NCBI RefSeq assembly: GCF_024459955.1
Contig: NZ_JANFXK010000005.1
Location: 1-64,000 of the forward strand
Length of the DNA: 64,000 nucleotides
Origin: Anaerovorax odorimutans
GTDB taxonomy: Bacteria; Bacillota; Clostridia; Peptostreptococcales; Anaerovoracaceae
Direction of reading: 5' to 3'
Of the stretch, positions 33,868-41,835 are shown piece by piece. The notes beneath the pieces are model-generated. The model saw only the letters and a list, made by a program, of their open reading frames with translations, ran no database searches and had not been told where the DNA came from. A program made the position numbers and the translations under genes. Within the stretch, counting starts at the first letter, position 1. Each line of letters starts with the position of its first letter.

Positions 33868-33909
33868 GGCAGAAGTGCTGACACCCGGGCCTCCAGCCGT
33901 GTTGACACA
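33868..33909 (+). pseudogene. Fragment similar to the DUF5702 pilus gene
   Basis: These 42 bases match the minus strand at 47362-47403 with about 35 identities, including the first 21 in a row. The same reading frame gives AEVLTPGPPAVLT here and AEVLTPGPQAVLT in the intact DUF5702 protein. No other part of that gene is seen nearby, so this is a small relic or a chance-preserved motif. Confidence 0.4.
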
Positions 33910-34128
33910 TCAAATAAGGATATTTCATTGTACGATCCTATTAAAAACTTCTATGGAGGCCCCGGCACAATTCCGCACTGGCCCTCCACAGGTTTCATCC
34001 GGGAATGTCCAGTCTTCCCTTTATAATCATAAATACTACTTCACACCAGGTATTTCCTTGTCCTTTGATTATTCCCCTATGATATAATTTATTCAAACAG
34101 GTATTTTATATGAACGGAGAATTTCAGT

Positions 34129-35220
34129 ATGGCAAAATCACTTGAACCACATATATATGAACAGCTCCTTTCGTTTTATCTGCAGATGAACGACGAACTT
34201 CTGAAAGGTTCGGATTTTGGAGACGTCGTGACATCTCTGATCTCAGATTTTTGGAATTACAGAAGCTCCGTCACTATTTTTGAAGAGGATAAGTTCATCG
34301 GTATATACGATAACGTCAATTTAAAAAAGATCTATTCCAACGAATACATCGATAAAGACGTGAAAAACGAATACATTTTCGATCACAAAAACTCCTTTAA
34401 CTTCTCAAACTGCGCTGATGCGTCTTCTAAGATTCTCTATCTGGAGGATATCATATCCTTTGTTGATTATGAGCAGACGGAATTCTATAATAAATTTTTT
34501 AAAGAGCGGAATATTTTTTACGAAGCCATTATTTTATTGGACAGTTCCCTGTCTGCCCTGAGCTTATACAAATCCAGAGAGGATGAAAATTTTACGGAGG
34601 AAGAGCGCCTTCTCATCACGTTTATCGGACAGATCACAAGACAGGGCTACCAGATTCACAAAAAGATCGGCAAAATGAATCAGGATATCAAGCTTCTGAA
34701 GGATACCCGCAACATCTTTCCCCTTGGAAACATCCTTGTCAACGAAAAGCGGGAAATTATTGATTACAATACTACTGCCGTGGAGTTTTGTAAAGCGATA
34801 ACCGGAGAAGTCAACACAGACCGGATCATCAGCAGCTTCATTTCAACCCTGGAAGACTCCACTAATTTTATGATGAGCGCAGAGCAGAAGATTTCATATT
34901 ACATCCTGGGCTATAAAATCGAAATCAACATTTTAATCAACAAAAACATCTATGAGAATTTTGAAAAAAACTATTTAATTATCATTTCCAGGCAGACAGC
35001 AAAAAAAGACGCTTCCGCCTTTATGTCCCAATACGGCATTACCAATCGGGAAAAAGAGATCATCGACTGCGCCGCTAGGGGCCTGAAAGCTCAGGAGATC
35101 GCAGAGGAACTGTGCATCAGCGTCTACACGGTTAAAGTACATATTAAAAATATTTTCTCAAAGCTGGAGGTAAACAATCAAAAAGCAATGATTGCCAGGT
35201 ACAACGAATTTTTACGTTAA
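34129..35220 (+). CDS. LuxR-type (GerE) transcriptional regulator with N-terminal sensor region
   Basis: The 363-aa protein ends with a LuxR/GerE helix-turn-helix (about residues 300-360; YGITNREKEIIDCAARGL, then AEELCISVYTVKVHIKNIFS). The first 200 residues look like a GAF-type sensor, and 200-290 like a PAS-type domain (LGNILVNEKREIIDYNTTAVE). No phosphoreceiver domain is present. ACGGAGA precedes the ATG. The gene is more AT-rich than its neighbours. It faces the 3' end of the long 2-oxoacid dehydrogenase operon and is the best candidate regulator for it, sensing the substrate directly. Confidence 0.82.
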   Translation: MAKSLEPHIYEQLLSFYLQMNDELLKGSDFGDVVTSLISDFWNYRSSVTIFEEDKFIGIYDNVNLKKIYSNEYIDKDVKNEYIFDHKNSFNFSNCADASSKILYLEDIISFVDYEQTEFYNKFFKERNIFYEAIILLDSSLSALSLYKSREDENFTEEERLLITFIGQITRQGYQIHKKIGKMNQDIKLLKDTRNIFPLGNILVNEKREIIDYNTTAVEFCKAITGEVNTDRIISSFISTLEDSTNFMMSAEQKISYYILGYKIEINILINKNIYENFEKNYLIIISRQTAKKDASAFMSQYGITNREKEIIDCAARGLKAQEIAEELCISVYTVKVHIKNIFSKLEVNNQKAMIARYNEFLR

Positions 35221-35436
35221 TTGCGGGTCCAGCAGCACTTTAAGATCCGCTTCTTTACCTGTGTCTTTTTGTTCAAAATAGGATTGTAACTCCGAGAATC
35301 CAATAGTTTTAGAAATATATTTATCTACATCCAGAATGCCGCCGGCAATCATTCCAATGCAATCGTCAGCCGCCTCCCTTCCACCCATATCCCATAGAGA
35401 AATCCAGGCCTCCTTTACACGCCCGGATTTCCCCAT
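35212..35436 (-). pseudogene. Remnant of a zinc-type alcohol dehydrogenase (C-terminal end)
   Basis: The 74-codon frame resembles only the last part of medium-chain zinc alcohol dehydrogenases: IGMIAGGILDVDKYISKTIG, then FSELQSYFEQKDTGKEADLK and a VLLDP end. The catalytic and Rossmann domains are missing, no ribosome site precedes the ATG, and the frame begins 7 nt after the lplA stop. It is most simply the 3' remnant of a deleted gene, perhaps a butanediol/threonine dehydrogenase that once closed the operon. It overlaps the end of the LuxR-type gene by 9 bases. Confidence 0.55.
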
Positions 35437-35443
35437 GGAAGGT

Positions 35444-36424
35444 TTAAAAGATCAAACGTTCAATTTGTTTGCGGGTAATTCCCTTAAAAAACTCCGATAC
35501 ACACACGCCCTCCAAACGATGTGATACCGCCTGACGGCTATAGTCCAGGCCAATGAACATCTGCTCGAACTCCCGCGTATCGCGAAGGCTGAAATAATCT
35601 CCGAATACTTTCATGTTGGCAATTTTTCCTGCTTCCACGTCGAGCCTTATTTCGACAAATCCGCCTTCGAAATAACCGCTTCTGGTCAGGCTGCATTTTG
35701 GCGCGTATCCGTAATTCCAGCGATGGGTCCGGTATTTCCCGTCGGCCAGTCTGCGGACCTCCTTCTCTTCAAGGTCGCTCAGTTGATAATACCGCAAATC
35801 TTCCCGCTGAGAAAAAGCTTCCAGCAAATAGGCCTTAAACGCCTCAATCGTCATATCCCTTTTCAGATACGGCCGGATATTCGCGACTCGGCTCCTGACA
35901 GATTTGATTCCCTTAGACTCGATTTTCCCCGGCTTAACCCTGAGGGCTTGCTTTACGCAGTCCAAATCTGAATCAAATAAAATGGTCCCATGATGCAGCA
36001 GAATGCCGTTCTGATAATGCTGCGCGTTTCCCGAAATTTTCTTACCTTCAATGGTAACGTCATTTCTGCCCGTCTGCTCCGCCTGTATTCCCAGATTTTG
36101 CAGGGCGCTGACCAAAGGTGTGGTAAATGCTCTGAAATCCAGGTCCGCTTTGGCCTTGGGGATCAGAAAAGAGTAGTTTAAATTCCCTAAATCATGATAA
36201 ACCGCGCCTCCGCCCGTGATCCTGCGAACAACGTGGATGCTGCCCGCGGATATAAAATCGCTGTTGATCTCCTCAACGGTGTTCTGATGCCGCCCGATGA
36301 TAACGGAGGGCTCATTCTGCCAAAGCAGCAGCACCGGATCGTCTTTGCAAAAGTCCCTGAAAACATACTCCTCAAAGGCCAGATTGTAGTGCGGGTCTTT
36401 GCTGTCATTTCTGAGATAAATCAT
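35444..36424 (-). CDS. lplA: Lipoate-protein ligase A
   Basis: LplA activates free lipoate with ATP and attaches it to the lysine of lipoyl domains. The 326-aa protein begins YLRNDSKDPHYNLAFEEYV and contains the RRITGGGAVYHDLGNLNYSF motif (lipoyl-AMP site) and GRNDVTIEGKKISGNAQ with the catalytic Lys. A C-terminal accessory domain follows residue 245. ATG 36424 overlaps the NCS1 permease end by 20 nt, giving translational coupling. It should service the free lipoyl protein at 41512-41790, the only lipoyl acceptor visible in the operon. Confidence 0.93.
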   Translation of the reverse strand: MIYLRNDSKDPHYNLAFEEYVFRDFCKDDPVLLLWQNEPSVIIGRHQNTVEEINSDFISAGSIHVVRRITGGGAVYHDLGNLNYSFLIPKAKADLDFRAFTTPLVSALQNLGIQAEQTGRNDVTIEGKKISGNAQHYQNGILLHHGTILFDSDLDCVKQALRVKPGKIESKGIKSVRSRVANIRPYLKRDMTIEAFKAYLLEAFSQREDLRYYQLSDLEEKEVRRLADGKYRTHRWNYGYAPKCSLTRSGYFEGGFVEIRLDVEAGKIANMKVFGDYFSLRDTREFEQMFIGLDYSRQAVSHRLEGVCVSEFFKGITRKQIERLIF

Positions 36425-37841
36425 TGGAATACCCGCCAATTCCTTTTTTATTGCGCACCAGAAACAGTTTCCCCAAAATGGTATAGGCAGCCACTGCGAA
36501 AACAAAGGTCGCTCCTGTCGCCGACATGTACACGAACATCGGCTTCGCTACCAGCAGAATCGGATCGAAAAGCGCCACGTATACAACGCAGGATAAAGCG
36601 AACACCACAATGGCTACCCAGTTAAAACCTCCCCAGAACCGGTAACGGCTGCCTTCCGTCTTATCGAACATATCCACAAGATCCAGCTTTTGTTTTCTCA
36701 ATATGAAATAGTCCACCATCTGAATCGCAACCAGCGGTACATAAACCACGCAGATAATTCCCATCAGAATATAGAAGTGATCGTAAATGTACAGCGGGAA
36801 GAAAATCATTATCAGGAAGGTTGGCAGCATGAAGAAAAAGGTTACTTTGCCCCAGTGCATATTTTCAAAGATCTTAAATTGCCGCATGCCCAGACTGGAA
36901 ATATAGATGGTGACCGGTGCTGAGCTCAAATTCGCAAATGCGATGAACAAAAGAGCGATGATTCCCGGTACCAGGCCTCCCAAAGGCACCATCCATTCCG
37001 TTGGATCGATGGAATTGAAGGCGAGAGATGTCGCCACGCCCAAAATCGTTCCCAAAGAGGATGCCAGGCATACGCCCAGCATGCTGGGCCAGTAAGCGGC
37101 TCTCACTGTTTTACACAGTCTTGCGGCGGTTCCCCTCGATGCCCACCAGGAAACGCCTGCGCCAATATTGATTTCAAAGGCGATCATAAAGTTTACCATC
37201 TTACCGCCCGGTACAGGTGCAAGGGCTTCGTAATCCAGGATTGCTCCCCAGCCGCCCGGCGCTTTTGCGATCAGGATAGCCATTCCAACCATAACAATGC
37301 ACATCAGCGGTGCGACGATCGCACTCATCTTACGCATGGCTACAGGACCCTTCCAGGCGATCAGCCAGGCAGCGGCGGCGGCAACCAGCCCCAGCACGTT
37401 GATCAGATATCCGTTTTCTGAAACAAACCCGGTTGTTGTCGCTAAAATGTTTTCAAAGGCGCGGCCGCACATAACGCTCAGGGTTACGGCCCATCCAACC
37501 TGCGTCACCAGAATGACCAGCAGCATCAGCTTCATTCCGTTGCCGCCCAGCCAGCTTCTGCCCAGCGTCCAGTGTTCCACCCCATACTTGGCCGAGGTAA
37601 CGGCCGTGGCAACGATTCCGATAAAGACTCCGATTACGTTTCCGGCAATCGTTGCTACAATCGCTTCCCACAAGCCGACGAACAATGCCACCGTCCCGCC
37701 GGTCATGAAGCACCATGTGGCGATAGCCAGAGCAACGTCCACATTGACGTTATCAAAAAAACTATAGATTCTGTCTTCCTTCAGCAATGGTAAGTTCCCT
37801 GTCAGGAATTCGTTCTTACCGCCATGTTCACTTTTTCCCAT
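36405..37841 (-). CDS. NCS1-family permease (cytosine/allantoin/hydantoin type)
   Basis: The 478-aa protein has about 12 membrane segments and the NCS1 features: ATWCFMTGGTVALFVGLWEA near helix 1, TSAKYGVEHWTLGRSWLG before helix 3, and the APGGWGAIL loop. These sodium or proton symporters usually import nucleobases, hydantoins, thiamine precursors or allantoin. It is downstream of a 70-aa membrane protein (13-nt gap) and upstream of lplA. Its place in the 2-oxoacid dehydrogenase operon suggests that it imports the compound whose breakdown gives the 2-oxoacid. The substrate is unknown. Confidence 0.83.
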   Translation of the reverse strand: MGKSEHGGKNEFLTGNLPLLKEDRIYSFFDNVNVDVALAIATWCFMTGGTVALFVGLWEAIVATIAGNVIGVFIGIVATAVTSAKYGVEHWTLGRSWLGGNGMKLMLLVILVTQVGWAVTLSVMCGRAFENILATTTGFVSENGYLINVLGLVAAAAAWLIAWKGPVAMRKMSAIVAPLMCIVMVGMAILIAKAPGGWGAILDYEALAPVPGGKMVNFMIAFEINIGAGVSWWASRGTAARLCKTVRAAYWPSMLGVCLASSLGTILGVATSLAFNSIDPTEWMVPLGGLVPGIIALLFIAFANLSSAPVTIYISSLGMRQFKIFENMHWGKVTFFFMLPTFLIMIFFPLYIYDHFYILMGIICVVYVPLVAIQMVDYFILRKQKLDLVDMFDKTEGSRYRFWGGFNWVAIVVFALSCVVYVALFDPILLVAKPMFVYMSATGATFVFAVAAYTILGKLFLVRNKKGIGGYSNDLSQK

Positions 37842-37854
37842 ATCTTCTCTCCTC

Positions 37855-38067
37855 CTAGAAAATACCGCAGGCCATGAAGATGACCGGCAGAATACCGAAC
37901 ATTACTGCAATGATAACGGTTAATGCCCAATCGGATTTGGGTAAGTCCTGGCAGACACCACCCTCTTCTTCGATTACAGTGATGCGTCTGATAAGCTCCT
38001 TCTCCAGCTCTTCAGGCATTTCTGTCTTTCCCTTTATGCGTCTTTCAACCGTTTCGTAAATCGACAT
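37855..38067 (-). CDS. Small single-pass membrane protein, 70 aa, transporter partner candidate
   Basis: The protein starts at ATG 38067 behind AAAGGAGC and has a charged cytosolic half (ETVERRIKGKTEMPEELEKE) followed by one hydrophobic helix (about residues 50-68) ending in MACGIF. The longer open frame upstream lies within the VOC gene and is not coding. It directly precedes the NCS1 permease, like the small partner of the SSS symporter at 57551-57835 elsewhere in this window. A role in assembling or gating the permease is plausible. No family was recognised. Confidence 0.6.
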   Translation of the reverse strand: MSIYETVERRIKGKTEMPEELEKELIRRITVIEEEGGVCQDLPKSDWALTVIIAVMFGILPVIFMACGIF

Positions 38068-38104
38068 AATTTGCTCCTTTCGAACACAGCTAAAGCAACA
38101 ACTT

Positions 38105-38554
38105 CTATTTTTTATCCAGGTCGTAGGTTTCCAATATGAGACCCAAATCCTTCCGGGTATCGTAATAGGTATATCTTCCGAATCCAATCCAGTACCCGCT
38201 CTGTATTACCGGGATACCGCGCTCTGAAGCGACTTCATGCAGCGCCTTCCTGTTATCCCGAATCGCAATATGATGGACTCCTTGTCCATGCTCTTTGAGA
38301 AACCGGGCATAATCGCTCTTCTCGTCGATGGGCTGAATTAATTCAAGTTCGACGTCTCCTATCATGGCAAAGGCGGCATAAAACTCATAATCCCGGGCCT
38401 CTCCGTAAGTCTGGCGATCCCGCAAAACTTCTGAGGTCCCATCATCCCTTACCCAGGGACCCACTCCATAGGCTTCAAAATTCTTTACCGATTTTTCAAT
38501 ATCCTCAACGACAATATTCAGCTGCAGGATTTTCTGAATCACAACAGGACCCAT
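38105..38554 (-). CDS. VOC family protein (glyoxalase/epimerase fold)
   Basis: The 149-aa protein is a single VOC-fold subunit, made of two babbb modules: LQLNIVVEDIEKSVKNFEAY at the start, VELELIQP in the middle, GVHHIAIRD and a final LGLILETYD. The second-half His and the Glu residues are possible metal ligands, and the first-module ligand position holds Gln rather than His. Homologues include methylmalonyl-CoA epimerases and lyases for catabolic intermediates. It follows the SDR gene by 10 nt. In this operon it may isomerise or cleave an intermediate; the reaction is unknown. Confidence 0.82.
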   Translation of the reverse strand: MGPVVIQKILQLNIVVEDIEKSVKNFEAYGVGPWVRDDGTSEVLRDRQTYGEARDYEFYAAFAMIGDVELELIQPIDEKSDYARFLKEHGQGVHHIAIRDNRKALHEVASERGIPVIQSGYWIGFGRYTYYDTRKDLGLILETYDLDKK

Positions 38555-38564
38555 GGCATGCCTC

Positions 38565-39383
38565 CTATCTGAACTCGCATCCGCCGCAGATGTTCAAGGC
38601 CTGTCCGGTGATGCTCCGGGCTTCGTCTGATGTCAGGAAAAGGGCGGCACTTGCTATATCCGCGGGTGTTTGGGCTCTTTTTAAGGCGCACAGCTGGTTG
38701 CAGAACTCATCCACCACGCCCTTTCCGTTTTCGGCGTTTTTGAACATTTGCGGATATTTTTCTTTATAAATCGGCGCTGCGTTTTCATAAAGCGGCGTGT
38801 AAACGAATCCCGGACAAATGCAGTTTACATTGATATTTTTCGGCCCCAGTTCTCTGGACAGGGTTTGTGTAAAATTAATCACCCCCGCTTTCATGGCTGA
38901 GTATTCTGCGATTTCAGGAGCACCGGTCTTGCCTGCAACGGAGGCGATCGTCAAAATATTGCCGTATCCCTGGTTTACAAAGGTTTGATAGATCGCTTTG
39001 CAGCAGTAGAATACACCTCGCAGATTGATCTGATAGCTGCGGTCCCAATCCTCCGAATCCAGATCTGTCAGCGGATCTCCCTTGATCCTGCCTACAACGC
39101 CGGCATTGTTGACCATAATATCAATACGCCCGTAAAGTCCCAGGGCCGCATCGATCAAAGCGGCGACGGATTGTTCTTCTGTGACATCGGTTCGCACAAA
39201 GTTGGCAGTTCCTCCCCCGGCACAGATTTCCTTTGCGGTTTCCATTCCCTCTTTTTCACTGACATCGGCGACAATTACCCGTGCGCCGGCTTTAGCGTAC
39301 GCTGAGGCGATCGCCTTGCCGATTCCCTTAGCGCTGCCTGTCACAACCACATTCTTACCGCTGTAGTCAAATTTGATATTCAT
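38565..39383 (-). CDS. Short-chain dehydrogenase/reductase (SDR)
   Basis: The 272-aa protein is a classical SDR. It has TGSAKGIGKAIA (NAD(P) motif, about residues 15-26), an Asp after the second strand (VIVADVSEKEG) that favours NAD, NNAGVVG, and the catalytic Ser with YSAMK (Tyr and Lys near 160). The C-terminal substrate loop (about 195-230) is long. GAGGTGAAAT precedes the ATG. It lies between lpdA and the VOC gene, so it probably oxidises an alcohol group of the imported substrate to the ketone fed to the dehydrogenase complex. This is inference. Confidence 0.88.
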   Translation of the reverse strand: MNIKFDYSGKNVVVTGSAKGIGKAIASAYAKAGARVIVADVSEKEGMETAKEICAGGGTANFVRTDVTEEQSVAALIDAALGLYGRIDIMVNNAGVVGRIKGDPLTDLDSEDWDRSYQINLRGVFYCCKAIYQTFVNQGYGNILTIASVAGKTGAPEIAEYSAMKAGVINFTQTLSRELGPKNINVNCICPGFVYTPLYENAAPIYKEKYPQMFKNAENGKGVVDEFCNQLCALKRAQTPADIASAALFLTSDEARSITGQALNICGGCEFR

Positions 39384-39412
39384 ATTTCACCTCTGATTTC
39401 TGATTCTCATGT

Positions 39413-40807
39413 TTACTGTTTCCCCTTCGGCGGCATATGTATGCACCTGTCCTCAGCATCGAGGGCCGCTTCCAGCAGCGCCTCCCCAATGGTCGGGTGA
39501 GCATGGATCGTATCTGTGATGTCCTCCAAAGCCGCGCCCATTTTCAAAAAGGCGACCGCTTCTCCGATGATTTCGGTGGCATTGGCCCCCAGTAAATGGA
39601 TTCCCAGCAGCCGGCCTGTCGCTCCGTCACTGATTACCTTGAACATCCCTTGTGTCTCTCCCATAGCCAACGCTTTGCCGCTGGCCATGAGCGGGAATCT
39701 GCCCACCTTGACGTGTTCGTATTGCTTCAAGGCTTCCTCTTCCGTCAGGCCCGCGAACGCCAGCTCAGGAGAAGTGAAGATGCAGCTGGGTACCAATGTA
39801 TCGTCATATTTGCTTCTCATTCCTGCTATATGTTCTGCCGCGATCTTCCCCATTTCAGATGCGGCGTGGGCCAACGGTCTGATTCCTGTAACATCGCCGA
39901 CGGCGTAGATATAGGGTATGCTCGTCCTGGCGTATTCATCCACCTTGATATATTTACCGTTCATTTCCAGGCCCAGAGCGGCAATGCTGTCCGTGTTGGG
40001 CGTTCTGCCGATGGAAACCATCACTTTGTCAGCATGGATAAATTCTTCCTCATCGTTTCTGCGTATGCGGACTTTCCGTTCGCCCCCTTCCCCACGGATT
40101 TCCTGAACCATGCACCCTGTGTTAACTGTAATTCCGCTCTCCTTCATGTACTGCTCAAGGGTCCGGGACATCTCCTCATCCGCATTGCTGATAAGACGGG
40201 GCATTGCCTCTGCGATCGTAACCTGGCTTCCGAAAGCCTGCAGTATATGGGCGAATTCACATCCGATCACGCCGCCGCCGATAATGACGACGTGCTTGGG
40301 AATTTCGCTTAAATCCAGCATTTCCTCACTGGTCACCGCATATTCTTTTGCGCTCGGGATGGGAATAGATGCCGGCCTTGAACCCGTTGCGATGATTAAA
40401 TTCTTAAATTCGATCGTTTCCGTATCGCCGCCCTGCTCAAACCTTATTCTTGTTTGGCCCGATACCGTTGCTTCCCCTTTGAAAACCTCCACGCCATTGG
40501 CTGCCAGAAGGCCTTCCACCCCCTGGCGCAGCTGCCGCACCACTAAATTTTTCATATCTATGGTTTGTTGAATATCGACGGATATGTCTTTTATGTGAAT
40601 ACCTCTGTAATCGCTGTTTTTTACCGCATTGATAATTTCTGCGTTTCTGACCAGCGTCTTTGTTGGAATACATCCTGTGTTCAGGCAGGTTCCGCCGATC
40701 CGTTCCCGTTCCACCAGCGCGGTCTTCTTTCCCAGCTGGGCGGCCCTGATGGCGGCCACGTATCCGCCGGGGCCTCCGCCTAAAACTACTATGTCGTATG
40801 TCTTCAT
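39413..40807 (-). CDS. lpdA: Dihydrolipoyl dehydrogenase (E3)
   Basis: E3 reoxidises dihydrolipoyl groups with FAD and NAD+. The 464-aa protein has the FAD motif VLGGGPGGYVAAIRAAQLG, the redox disulfide GGTCLNTGCIPTKTL (Cys near 41 and 46), the NAD motif VIIGGGVIGCEFAHIL and the C-terminal HAHPTIGEALLEA with the active-site His-Glu pair. AGGAGG lies 7 nt before the ATG. It follows the E2 catalytic protein by 13 nt and completes the 2-oxoacid dehydrogenase complex. Confidence 0.97.
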   Translation of the reverse strand: MKTYDIVVLGGGPGGYVAAIRAAQLGKKTALVERERIGGTCLNTGCIPTKTLVRNAEIINAVKNSDYRGIHIKDISVDIQQTIDMKNLVVRQLRQGVEGLLAANGVEVFKGEATVSGQTRIRFEQGGDTETIEFKNLIIATGSRPASIPIPSAKEYAVTSEEMLDLSEIPKHVVIIGGGVIGCEFAHILQAFGSQVTIAEAMPRLISNADEEMSRTLEQYMKESGITVNTGCMVQEIRGEGGERKVRIRRNDEEEFIHADKVMVSIGRTPNTDSIAALGLEMNGKYIKVDEYARTSIPYIYAVGDVTGIRPLAHAASEMGKIAAEHIAGMRSKYDDTLVPSCIFTSPELAFAGLTEEEALKQYEHVKVGRFPLMASGKALAMGETQGMFKVISDGATGRLLGIHLLGANATEIIGEAVAFLKMGAALEDITDTIHAHPTIGEALLEAALDAEDRCIHMPPKGKQ

Positions 40808-40820
40808 TTCTTCCTCCTAG

Positions 40821-41507
40821 CTAGTCCATTAACCTTTCAGGGGCTTCCAGAAAGCCTTTCACTTCATTTAAATAAGAAGCTGCCAGTGCGCCGTCGATAA
40901 TCCTGTGATCCGCCACCAAATCCAACGGCATATAGCGTTTTTGCAGAATTTCTCCGCCTTCCATGACCAGCTTTTCGTAAATTCGGCTGACTCCCAGAAT
41001 CGCAACCTCCGGCTGGTTGATAATCGGCGTAAACCTTTCGATGCCGTACATACCTAAATTGGTAATGGTGAAGGTTCCCCCGCAGATATCATCGTAGCTG
41101 AGCCCCATGGCTCTGGCGCCCCCGATGATCCGGCTCACTTCTTCGCACAGCTCTTCAAATCCGCGCTGATCCACCTTCTTAACGTTAGGCACCAGCAGTC
41201 CTTTTTCCGTTGCCACCGCAAGCCCGATATTGATCTCGTCGTGAACGACAATTTCGCCGCTTTCTATACTGGAATTGAACAGCTCATATTTCTTTGATGC
41301 AAGGGCGCAGGCTTTCATGAGAATGTGATTGTAGTTCATTTTCAGATTCTCATGGGCGTGTGCCTCATTGAATCCTTTGATGAACGTATCCGCTGCGCCG
41401 GTCTCCGCTGACATGGAGTAGGTGACGCGGGGTGAAGTCTGCCAACTCTCTTCCATGCGCTGATACATGATTTCGGCCATTCCTGTAATCTTGATTGTTC
41501 TGCTCAT
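40821..41507 (-). CDS. 2-oxo acid dehydrogenase acyltransferase (E2), catalytic domain only
   Basis: The 228-aa protein corresponds to the E2 catalytic domain alone. It starts at the usual catalytic-domain border (ITGMAEIMYQRMEESWQTSP) and ends with LVADHRIIDGALAASYLNEV, which contains the catalytic His and Asp of the DHRxxDG motif. No lipoyl domain and no peripheral subunit-binding domain are attached; a separate lipoyl protein is encoded 4 nt upstream. Trimers of this fold should transfer the acyl group from lipoate to CoA. How E1 and E3 dock without the binding domain is unclear. Confidence 0.9.
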   Translation of the reverse strand: MSRTIKITGMAEIMYQRMEESWQTSPRVTYSMSAETGAADTFIKGFNEAHAHENLKMNYNHILMKACALASKKYELFNSSIESGEIVVHDEINIGLAVATEKGLLVPNVKKVDQRGFEELCEEVSRIIGGARAMGLSYDDICGGTFTITNLGMYGIERFTPIINQPEVAILGVSRIYEKLVMEGGEILQKRYMPLDLVADHRIIDGALAASYLNEVKGFLEAPERLMD

Positions 41508-41511
41508 GGTA

Positions 41512-41790
41512 TTATTCCTCTATGTCCGCCAAACATCCGCTGATATCCTCGTCAGCATCGGCAATGATACATAAGGGCGTCTGACAGGGGACCTTTTCTC
41601 CTTCCGGGACTAAAATTTTTCTTAAAATTCCATCCTGATCGGCTTCCAATTCATTTGTCAGCTTATCGGTTGTGATCTCCAGAATCGTCTCGCCCGCTTT
41701 GACCGCTTCGCCTTCGCTCTTAAGCCATTTTGCCGCCACGCCGTCTTTCATCGTCAGTCCTAACTTTGGCATTGTAATGATATTCGCCAT
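41512..41790 (-). CDS. Free lipoyl-domain protein
   Basis: The 92-aa protein is a single biotin/lipoyl domain: ITMPKLGLTMKDGVAAKWLK at the start and EITTDKLTNELEA, where the Lys of TDK is the lipoylation site. The final LADIEE is only a short acidic tail. AGGAGGAAAGG precedes the ATG. It looks like the N-terminal third of an E2 made as a separate protein, carrying the acyl group between E1, the E2 catalytic trimer and E3. The stop and next start are 4 nt apart with proper signals, so a simple recent frameshift is unlikely. Confidence 0.9.
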   Translation of the reverse strand: MANIITMPKLGLTMKDGVAAKWLKSEGEAVKAGETILEITTDKLTNELEADQDGILRKILVPEGEKVPCQTPLCIIADADEDISGCLADIEE

Positions 41791-41835
41791 GTTCCTTTCC
41801 TCCTCTTCTACTGATAATTCCTTCTTGTTTTGATG

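Larger units (their letters stand above)
33535..34128. other. Non-coding stretch between the riboswitch promoter and the LuxR-type gene
   Basis: No convincing gene is present in these nearly 600 bases. The short open frames lack ribosome sites and family features. The stretch contains one copy of the 26-bp dispersed repeat, a 42-bp segment resembling part of the pilus gene at 46992-48200, an imperfect GGAGG/CCTCC hairpin near 33.97 kb, and a TATAAT box near 34083 with a poor -35 just before the LuxR-type gene. Confidence 0.6.

Noticed and set aside
33830-34087. An 85-codon plus-strand frame before the LuxR-type gene
   Set aside because: Only its first part resembles a pilus gene motif; the rest has no features and overlaps the likely promoter region, so it is listed as a relic and not as a gene.
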